Assembly (NCBI GenBank): GCA_022559845.1
Contig: CM040125.1
Location: 329,165,829 to 329,229,828, forward strand
DNA: 64,000 bases
Reading direction: 5' to 3'
Source of the DNA: Amorphophallus konjac
Lineage: Eukaryota; Streptophyta; Magnoliopsida; Alismatales; Araceae
Numbering within the stretch: the first letter of the stretch is position 1; each line of letters opens with the position of its first letter. A program made the translations under genes and the position numbers. Under the pieces are notes generated by a model. That model was given only the letters and a program-made list of their open reading frames with translations. It was not told the origin of the DNA and searched no databases. This document shows positions 55,604 through 64,000 of this stretch, piece by piece.

Positions 55604-58600
55604 TGTCACGTCCCGACGCGGAATATCGAGGGCGTGCGCGAGTCGTAAACAATCGTGTCGATCAGAGCATGTACAATTTTTATTTCTAAAGACAGAAATG
55701 AATGGGAAAAATGATACTTTTATTCCATCAAAATGAAGTTTACATCACTAATTCATAAGCCATAAAGGTAAATTACAACTTCCAATCCCAAAGTACATCA
55801 TTCTTGTAAAAACACTAATGATCTACATAAACCTAGGTAAAAAGGAAAATCACTCTCTCACTCTTGTCCATTCCCTTGTTCATTTTCATTTCCTGCAATA
55901 ATTAACTAAAACGTAGGGTGAGCTAAAAACTCAGTAGGATTTTATAACTCTAAGAACTAGGCAATCTTTAAGTATTAGCAATTTAAGTAATTTTCTAACT
56001 TGTATGGGGAAGTGTACAAACATGAATGGAATTTCTAAGTAATTGAGATAATATAATATCAAGAGAAATTTTCAAGCAATAACTTTGAACAAGTAAAGAA
56101 TTTTATGTAATTGGTCATTTCACGCAAGTCAACTAATTCATGTAATTTTCAAGTAATCATGTAAACAAGTAACAAGTACGAATAGTGGAATGTCGTAAAA
56201 TATAGCAACTCATGTACTTCGGTGCAATGCCACACCGTGGTCAATCAACTCCCATGGGCACAAATACTTTCGGGCGCTCCTCCCAGGACCAGACCGGGCC
56301 CCATAAATGCCAGGCATTGGGTCGGTGGATCATAAGATCCCAAGTACGTTTAGACATCCACTTTATATAATTATGGCCAACGAATTTCAAGAAATAAGTT
56401 AATTATAATTAAGTACAGATCTGGCAAAATTCAGAAATTTCAAGAAGAGTGAATAAGCTTTAAGGCATCATGTTTAACGACATTAAGTCGTGGAATTTAA
56501 GAACGAACGATAACTAGGAAGAAAATGCAAGTAAATAGAACTTATAGAATTATTTTAATTTCATAATTTAATCTGATGTTCAATTGGTTTAACAAGTATT
56601 TAGACATGTTTTTTAGGATGTTTTTATATCCCGGAGATATTTTAGTTTAGCCAAAATGCAGAATTTATAGTCATTTGTAATTCTGTTATGAACGTGGTGT
56701 AGGTGAGCGCCACGTTCTGAACGTGGTCAACGCCTACGCCACGTTCATGAAATATTTCTAGAAATTATCTATTTTGTGGTTTCCAATTTTCACAGGTTCT
56801 GACCATTATTTTTAACATACTGGTAAAGCCTTAATTTAATTAAACCTCAGAATAATTTTATTTTAAATTTTTAAACATGTTGTTATGAACATGGTGGTTG
56901 CCTACGCCACGTTCTTATTAAGAACGCGGTGTAGGTGAGCGCCACGTTCATTAAATTACTTAATAAATTTTTGAGAAAGTAACAGGATCAAGGAATATTA
57001 AGTTTTAAGTAATGATCATATACTTTTGAATTAAAATCATGATTCAGGTATTATTTACTAATTATTCAATATTATACTATTTAATTACTAAGAAAATATA
57101 TTCAATACACAGAAAATAATCTTATCATGCTAAAAATAACTTTAACATGCTTAAAATAATTTTTATGTTTTACTTTACTGATAAGATGACACAAAAAGAT
57201 TTTTCATGCTGGAATTGATTTTTAACATGTTGAAAGTTAATATTTAACATGCTAAAATTAATACTTCACTTGCTAAAATAGCTCTCATTCATTAACTTTC
57301 TGATAAGATGATAGAAATAAATTCACCATGCTGATTATATAATTTATCTGATAACAATATAAATTTTATCATGCTGAAAATAATTGTTCTACATTTATTT
57401 ACTAATTATTTAATGAGAAAATAGATTTATCATGCTGAAAAATAGTTTTAAATAGCTTTAATATACTGAAAATAGTTCTAATAATTCTAACATGCTGGAA
57501 ATAATTTTTATCATACTGTAAGTAATTTTTAACATGCTAGAAACATTTTTCATGCATCATTTGTTAATAATAAAGTAAAAATAGATTTTTACATGCTAAA
57601 AATATTTTTATTCAGTAAAACACTAATTTTGAACATGCTGTAAAAATTAAACATGCAAAAATTATATTTCATTATTTTTGGTGTCTTTCTATGAACGCGG
57701 TATACCCTTTGGGCACATTCTTAAACTTATATACATGACTATATATTTTTAGAACATTTTTCTGTTTGACCCTCGGGGTGTTCCGGGGAAATTTAAGAAC
57801 GCGGCAGGGTCTCTGGGCGCATTCTTTAGAATGCGCTCTAGGCAATGAGCGTGTTCCTATAATTATATATATATTTTTTTCTTTTGAGCCCCGGACTTCC
57901 GGGGTACTTATTGAAGACGCGGTCTCCTGGGCGACCGCGTTCTTCAGATCGCGGTCGCCTGGGTGACCTCGTTCACGAAAATAAATTTTTTTTTGAAATT
58001 AAGGTGGTGGAAAATAGGGTATGTAAGAACGCGGTATATCGTGACAACGCGTTTATTAATGCGGCCCTGACCTACGGCGCGTTCTTAACAGAAGTAGAAA
58101 ATGGGCATACCCTTCACTAAAAAGGCCATAACTTGCTCAATTCATCACGGAATTTAATAAATGAGTTATCAATGAAAAGAGGACATAAAAATGAACAAGA
58201 CGGCATACTTTAATTAGAGTTCAGCCTGAGAGACATCTATCTTTTGACGATTCTAAGGAAATATCCCCAAATATAAGAAAACCCTTTTGATCTTCCAAAT
58301 TCTCCTTCAAATCTCCACCAAACTTCGCAGCATCATAACCTTAACCTCTAGGGATGGTTTAAGGGTCGAATGAGATTCTATTTATAGCCAAAACTTGTCC
58401 AAATTTGTCAAGATTCCTTGCCTAATATTTTCAAACTTTCCACCCACGAATTATAAGAAAAATTGAATTTTTCTTCTTAATCTAGCTCTATTTTGGTGTG
58501 AAAATAATGTAATTTCGGCTGGTCTAAAGTTATATGTTAGGTAGGGGTTTATTCTTGAGTCAATCTTCTAGAAATGAGGTTATTTTGATCCCTTAAATTG

Positions 58601-58916
58601 CATATTAAACACATGTTACGAATTTAGGCTAATTTAACCTTTAATAAATCCTTTAACCCATTAATCCAATCCATCATGGATTATCTAATGGGTCAATTGT
58701 AATCCTAACCCATTATATGGACTTTTATTGGGCTTCCTAAGATATATCTAAGGTTGAAAGCATTTATTCTCCATTTACTACTATTTAATTCAAGTAAATT
58801 CAATAAACTAGCTTATTTCATATAGTAAAAATGTAATTTAATTATTCCATGAAAATTTTAATTACATGAAGAAATTAAAAATTTTATTTCTCATTTTTAA
58901 TTATCGGGTTTCTACA
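55604..58916 (-). repeat. Gypsy LTR D (outer right)
   Basis: 3313 bp, TGTCACG...TTTCTACA, followed by GATTA. TATA complement at 58378-58387. It has two hairpin units near 57915-57970 like LTR A, one of them degraded (GGTCTCCTGGGCGACC). In its terminal 900 bases it shows more single-base differences from B and C than they show from each other. Confidence 0.9.
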
Positions 58917-58921
58917 GATTA

Positions 58922-59765
58922 GAAGAAGTCTTAGGGAAAAGAGAGAGTGAGCAGAGAAAGAGAAAGAGAGTGAGCAAGAGAGAATAGAGAGGAAGAGTGA
59001 GCTCAAGAATCTGCGGCTTCATCAGTTCTTGGATCAGATCCCGAACTATTTTGCTCCTGCGTGAGCTATATCTTTTCGTGTTTTTCTTTTCGATTTCGTT
59101 CTTTGTTTTCCTTACCATTTCAAGCAAACTGTGTTGCTCAACGGGCGAGGTGTGATCCTCGGACAGCAAGTTGTTATTGCTCAACTGTAGCAAGCTGTGA
59201 TGCTCAGCGGAAGTAAGCTGTGGTGCTCAGTGATGTAAGCAAGCTGTGATACTCTGCGGTTCAAGCTGAGTCAGCAGAAGCCTCACTCGGGTTTGAGTAG
59301 GGGATGGACATAGGTCTGTGGTAGCAGACCGAACTATCTAACAATTCTCCGTGCCGTGGTTTGTGATTGTGAGATTATCTAACTGCATATCTTCTATCTC
59401 CTTCATAGGATGTGTTAGCCTGTTTATTGAGCACTATTTGGTTAAAACTTGATTTCCTTGACTCATTGATCTGAGATAAGATTTCTGTTATTCACTAGAA
59501 TATAAATCTGTCTGCACACCAATTAAGTATCGATTCATTTGCTGTAAGACTTGCTCCATTCAGTGTGATGAGTTGTGTTCAACATTATATCAGTCTGTGT
59601 GCATGCTAAGCATTTGGGCAAAATTATGGCTTAGTGTATGAGCTATTCATTCTACATCTTTTAATTGATTGTCTTTAACTTGGACGAGTTTTTAATTCCG
59701 TAATAATTTTTAACGGAGATCCATTCACCCCCCCCCCCTCTGGATCCATGCCTTCCACACCAACA
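58922..59765 (+). repeat. Gag-only copia 3' LTR, right part
   Basis: Resumes AGAAGAAGTCTTAGGG after the GATTA copy, matching 16851 onward of the 5' LTR. It carries the CAAGCTGTGATGCTC minisatellite, the stem-loop block (59279-59343) and the end CACACCAACA. CCAAG follows at 59766. Confidence 0.92.
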
Positions 59766-60229
59766 CCAAGGACAAGTAGTATGAAGAGTAAATAAAATTT
59801 ACGAGAGAAGTTGAAGGATGATTGAAGGTATCATGTTTAACGACATTAAGACAATGAGGAAAAGTGTTGTTGATGAAGGCACGATCAACTCTTTCAAAAA
59901 TTCGTGTAAGGTATTTTATATCGAGTTTTTCTTAGTCGGTGTTTAGCGAGAACACCAAGAATTCACGGCCAGGTAAGAGGTGGGACAGTGGGAGGCTCCC
60001 CTTGCATTTGCAAGGACCTAATTAAATAACCACTTATCCACTTTAAATGTTTATCTATTGACCTCTTTCCTTAGACACCGGTCTTTCTTGATAATCTTGT
60101 TGGCTACACGACTTTGTCGGAAACCCGAAACACTTAATTCATTTTAAGAAGAATCCAGGGAATGAAAGAGTTCATGGAATGAAAGAGTTCAAGGAATGCG
60201 AGAAATGCGAGAAACTGAGAGAATTGACG

Positions 60230-60610
60230 TCCACTCAGGTCGCCGCTAATTCTAGAATTCGCGTCCAACAAGAAGGGCGCCAATTCTAGAAATAAATTAA
60301 CTGAGATAAAATCTTATTTTAAATTAGCATCCGTTCAAAAAGGTGCTATATCTTTAATTCGCGTCACTGTAAAAGGATGCTCATTCCATATATTATTATT
60401 ATTTTTAGGTTAAAATGAAATTATTTTTAAATTGGCGTCCATGTGCAAAGGCGCTAAATGTTAAATTCGCGTCCGTTTAAGGGGACGATAATTCTATATT
60501 TTCCTAATTATTTGGTTTGTTAATTATTTACATGAATTGGCGTCCCTACAGAAGGGCACTATTTTATTAATTCGCGTCCATTCATATAGACGCTCATTCT
60601 TTTCATTACA
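60230..60610. repeat. GCGTCC repeats in the old LTR
   Basis: Recurrent AATTCGCGTCC or AATTGGCGTCC, each followed after some 8-12 bases by GGCGC-, GACG- or TGCTC-like partners (near 60250, 60270, 60357, 60434, 60466, 60540, 60574). Each pair could form a short imperfect stem. The layout parallels the GAACGYGG/CCACGTTC pairs of LTRs A-D. Confidence 0.6.
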
Positions 60611-60969
60611 AATTGACACACATCAGGCAGATACGTTTACAGACACATGCAACTGCTTATTTCTTTTTAAGGAACATGACCAATAGCACTTTAATTTCTA
60701 TCAAGAATTTCATGGATCAAGAGATACGATAATCAAGTGAAAAATACAAGGATCCTAAAAACATGCTCATATAAATTTTAGCATACTTGGTTAGATAGGT
60801 ATTGATTTTTTAAACATAGGTGAATTTATTTAATCATTAAAGAATTCACGTCTCTTTGTAAAGACGTCAGTTCATATTTATTTTCGTATACTTTAAATGT
60901 CTTAGAAAAATAGCGTCTCTTTAAAAGGCTGCTTATTTTAATTATCGTCACGGGTATGGACACGCATTT

Positions 60970-60990
60970 AATATATATATATATATATAT
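60970..60990. repeat. AT microsatellite
   Basis: About ten AT dinucleotides in a row within the old LTR. Confidence 0.95.
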
Positions 60991-62233
60991 TGAGAGATTA
61001 ATGATAGAGCTGAGGGTTTTTAAAGAATAAAGAGAACAAGGGAAAAGAATACATAAGACATAAAGACGAATATGTGTATAGTAAGGTTAGGTGGAAACTT
61101 TTAAAAAGGTGAGAGTGCATCCTATGGTGGAGATTTGATCAAAAGTCACGGTTACTATTCTTTTAACACATAATATTCATTTAGAGTGAATAGTGTCACT
61201 TTTTAATTAGTGAGAATTTAATAAATTAAAATATATGAAAAATAAAAGAAAAATATAAGGATTCTAACCATATGCGTATCCAAATTTTATCTTGCCCGGT
61301 TTAATAGATATAAAATTTTAAAGGTGGGTATGTTCATACGGTGTAACAAGATCATTACTGTTCATTGAACAAAGTCACTTTTAATATATGAAATTTTTCA
61401 TGGATCTACAAATATGAAAATTAAGAGAAAAATATGGGGATTCAAAAAATATGCATATCAAGATTTTTAATTGGCATAGTTTCCTCGTTAAATATTTTTA
61501 AAGATGCGTGTGTTTATTTAATTAGCCAAAGCCAACGTCAGGCCGGTTTAAACATGTAGAACGCAGGGAGAAAAAAAGACTTTACAGAAGCATGGAATAA
61601 GGTGATGAATGATAATCTATGCCACGTGCATGTTGGGGTTTTAATGTTTGATCTAGACGGAGAAAACCTACCTGATTGAAATGGAAGAGGAAGAACGAAA
61701 TGACCACCGAGAGCCCCCTTTTCCTTTGAATCCTTCTCAACGTGTAAGGTAAAAATGGTGATTTCGGGTCCTATTTATAGAGAAAAATTGGCCAAAACGG
61801 TAAGATTCCTCTCTCCCACAAATTAAACTCATCTGACACCTAATTCAATGTTCATGGCCCATGTTAAACCATTTCATTAACCCACCTTCAATAGGGTACA
61901 ACGAATATTCCAGTGCTTTACTTTTTGGGCCATCCTTCTAAAGTTGTATTAATTTATTCTAAAGAATGTGTGTTTAAGATGGGCTACCAATTTTCTCTAT
62001 TTGGCCCATTACTCCCAACCTAACCCAATAAGGGTTGTCCAAAGGTCCAAATACTATTCATAAGCAATTTAGTCCATTAAGATTTGCTCCTTAGCCCAAA
62101 TTGCAAATTCTAAGAAATTTGATTAGTTCTCTTGAAATTTAAGCTATTTAATTTCCAGAAAAATTCAATATAATCTCATTATTTCTTTTAACTCAATTGA
62201 AATATTATTATTATTATTTTTTGAGTCACTACA

Positions 62234-63582
62234 TATTTGGTGGATAGTTCTATTTGCATAAGAGAGGCGGGTTAAATGCTTCAAAACAAGGCAGCAGTTA
62301 GACACACATGCTGATACTCCAATTTAGGATTTCTAATTGAGAACTTTAACAATTCATCAAAAACTCGTTTGAATGATAAGGTTCAATGATGGTAGGATGA
62401 ATATATATTTATCTTCACATTTTATACATTTTCATTTCATCTTACTTTACTACATGCATCTGTAATTAGATATGAATAAGCCCACATCTATGTATCTCGT
62501 ATATGATGTTTTGCCAGCTCAAAAGAAAAGAGTTCTCAAAAACGATGTCGACGCTATAACTTGTAGAGAATGGTAGGCTTCTAAAACAACACGTCATCTT
62601 GGAGGAAAATATCTTGGGACACCACGAGATGCAGTACTAGCTACTCAAGCGAAGTGGTTAGGTGATCATAACACAAATACACTATCATCTTAGATGCTTC
62701 CATCTGCTGAACATCTCAACGGTATAAATAAATATCAAATTTTTTAATAGAAGTGAGTAGTAGTTCTTACCACACCAAACTTCTCGTCAATGTAATACGT
62801 AATACAAGCCGACAAATGTATGCTAAGTTAAGGTGGTTAGACATATTGTATGAGAAGTTTCTGTGAAATTTGTATATACCACTAGGTCTCCTGTTGAGTT
62901 TTTGGCTTCCTTTTGCCAGCTCATTATCCCTTAACAAATCTCAAATTGTTTGAAATTACTTACAAGTAGCACAAGGCACTAACACCATTATTCCATTGCC
63001 ATATATTAATTGTGGACCGCATATTGATTGTCTTCTATCTCATAGTACTGACCCTGGATGTACCTTTCTATACCTTATCATAATATTAGAAATTTAGAAG
63101 CATACTAGAATTTTTTTTCTACATCATTATACCTGTACTTCTCGTACTACACCCAGTAACAAATTTTTAGCATCAGTGTTCTAGACATTTGAATATTACC
63201 TGATTAATTACATAGAAACACATTTATATTCAGATTGCTCAAGCATAAAATCATCTTGATGGCTGCTTTCGAGGGCACCGGATGTATCATATACTGCACC
63301 GTTCATTCAATACTCCTATTTCTACTTCTAGTCACACAGTATTTGCATCTTTTACAAGCCCAGTTTCTTTTGTATGATCACTAATGTACTTGTTTCAGGA
63401 GTTTCATAATATCATCTCAAACCTCTAACATTTACTTTGCTTGGGAGCAACATAGTGAAAGTTACAGTGGAAATCTTGATTCCTACTAATTTGTATCCGA
63501 TCTTCAGGTTTTTCTCCCAAGAAGTTCTATGATGGTCAGTTGTGTACATAGCCACAGAAATCTTTCATTTATCTCTATCTTT
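62234..63582. other. Unassigned DNA
   Basis: AT-rich, with no open frame, transposon protein or RNA gene recognised. TTTCAG- and CTTCAG-like words (about 63398, 63504) could be splice acceptors of a host gene further right, but nothing codes convincingly around them. Confidence 0.4.
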
Positions 63583-63722
63583 TTTTCTTTAATTTTTTTT
63601 GGGGTGAAAATGCCTGCTGCTGTATTGGCGGCAGTTTTATGTCCTACCCCACCACCCGGGTTCAAACCTGCATGTTGCACACCGCCGTTAGACTCAGATA
63701 CCATCCTGCCACAAAGGCATCC
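63583..63722 (-). mobile_element. tRNA-derived SINE
   Basis: On the minus strand, box A-like TGGCAGGATGG (complement of 63701-63711) is followed 43 bases on by box B-like GGTTTGAACCC (complement of 63658-63668), the spacing found in tRNA genes and tRNA-derived SINEs. About 50 bases further comes an A-rich tail, AAAAAAAATTAAAG and more (complement of about 63577-63600). The head does not fold as a full tRNA by eye, so it is a SINE rather than a tRNA gene. Target duplications are not clear. Confidence 0.6.
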
Positions 63723-64000
63723 GACTCTATTTTGCTTCACTCTTAAGAGTATTGAATCTTGAGACTTGCAAGTTTATTTATTTAAGGAAAGTATTCAGTT
63801 TGCTGCCTTTTATCCTAAAATTGCATTATGTCCATGAGTACTTGCTGGAACAGTTTTCATCTTTTGGAAAGAATATTACTTGTCAATCTCTACATAGCTG
63901 AATGTATTCCCCCCCCCCCAAAAGTCACCCCAGCATAGGTAGATGTATCTTTTTCTTTTATCTAGTGAGCTTTGAATATATAGGTGCTCCAGCAAGGGTA
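63723..64000. other. Unassigned right end
   Basis: No gene recognised. A run of ten C at about 63910-63919 is the only notable feature. Confidence 0.4.

Larger units (their letters stand above)
24044..58916 (-). mobile_element. Ty3/gypsy chromovirus tandem array: four LTRs, three interiors
   Basis: Plus-strand ends are TGTCATGCCCC... and ...TTTCTACA, flanked by 5-bp duplications GATTA at 24039-24043 and 58917-58921. Order: LTR A 24044-27352, interior 1, LTR B 32079-35355, interior 2, LTR C 40090-42686 plus 50191-50869, interior 3, LTR D 55604-58916. Each interior has its purine tract and iMet PBS on the minus strand. Coding order is gag, protease, RT, RNase H, integrase, chromodomain; the chromodomain and INT motifs suggest the Tekay/Del side of the chromoviruses (inference). 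All three interiors are defective with shared lesions. About 27.4 kb without NA-2. Confidence 0.92.
16060..59765 (+). mobile_element. Gag-only Ty1/copia element, split by nested insertions
   Basis: LTRs begin TGTTGTGTC and end CACACCAACA, flanked by perfect 5-bp duplications CCAAG at 16055-16059 and 59766-59770. A tRNA-iMet PBS at 17685 and a purine tract at 23210 are in place. The interior (17683-23221) holds only a damaged gag with five zinc-knuckle units. The following 3.5 kb has no protease, integrase, RT or RNase H motif, so the element resembles the TR-GAG type of non-autonomous element. The 3' LTR is interrupted at 24043 by the gypsy array and resumes at 58922. Without the insertion the element is about 8.8 kb. 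Confidence 0.92.
59771..62233 (-). repeat. Old gypsy-type LTR, right part
   Basis: Related to but well diverged from LTRs A-D: ATCATGTTTAACGACATTAAG (59829-59849), GGTCCTATTTATAG with the TATA complement near 61767-61780, a CCCATTA/TTGGCCC block, and the end CACTACA at 62233. The copia inserted into it (CCAAG duplication), so its other part should lie just left of 16055. There is no purine tract or interior to the right, so it is a solo or truncated LTR. Open frames are absent. Confidence 0.6.

Noticed and set aside
63658..63711. tRNA gene on the minus strand
   Set aside because: Only the A and B boxes are tRNA-like; stems do not pair by eye and an A-rich tail follows, so it is listed as a SINE.
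63529..63762. 77-codon plus-strand frame near the right end
   Set aside because: It lies across the SINE and its poly-T side; the protein is low-complexity and unsupported.

Overview
The window is a transposon-packed intergenic stretch of a land-plant (most likely angiosperm) nuclear genome. Almost all of it is LTR retrotransposons with TG...CA ends, 5-bp target-site duplications (TSDs) and primer binding sites (PBS) matching initiator tRNA-Met (TGGTATCAGAGC). I found no host gene I could support, no rRNA or true tRNA gene and no CRISPR. The species cannot be named from this sequence.

Layout. 1-1020: minus-strand Ty1/copia gag remnant. 1473-9897 (TSD AAAGA): non-autonomous Ty3/gypsy-like element NA-1, itself cut by a solo LTR of a sister family (4264-6548, TSD CTTTT). 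9903-12126: decayed plus-strand copia LTR joined to a gag N-terminus. 12127-12556: small TRIM-like element. 12557-15562: minus-strand copia leader and LTR. 15563-16059: unassigned.

16060-59765 (TSD CCAAG): a gag-only copia element. Its 3' LTR was split by a Ty3/gypsy chromovirus array (24044-58916, TSD GATTA) arranged LTR-int-LTR-int-LTR-int-LTR on the minus strand. The third LTR of that array was split by a young non-autonomous element, NA-2 (42687-50185, TSD GACAT). Right of the copia lies an old gypsy-type LTR (59771-62233), which the copia appears to have entered. The last part is unassigned DNA with a tRNA-derived SINE (about 63583-63722, minus).

How the parts relate. NA-1, the solo LTR and NA-2 form one superfamily (related LTR R/U5, PBS, polypurine tract and LTR ends). 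NA-1 and NA-2 share a protein region I cannot assign to a known family, and neither retains reverse transcriptase, RNase H or the integrase catalytic core. NA-2 keeps an uninterrupted 746-codon ORF: protease-like region, unknown domain, integrase C-terminus, chromodomain-like module, plus a tail encoded inside the 3' LTR. The three internal copies of the gypsy array carry the same stop codons and the same integrase frameshift, so the array most likely grew by DNA-level unequal recombination after the element was already dead. Coordinates and TSDs were read directly; family names rest on motif recognition without database searches.
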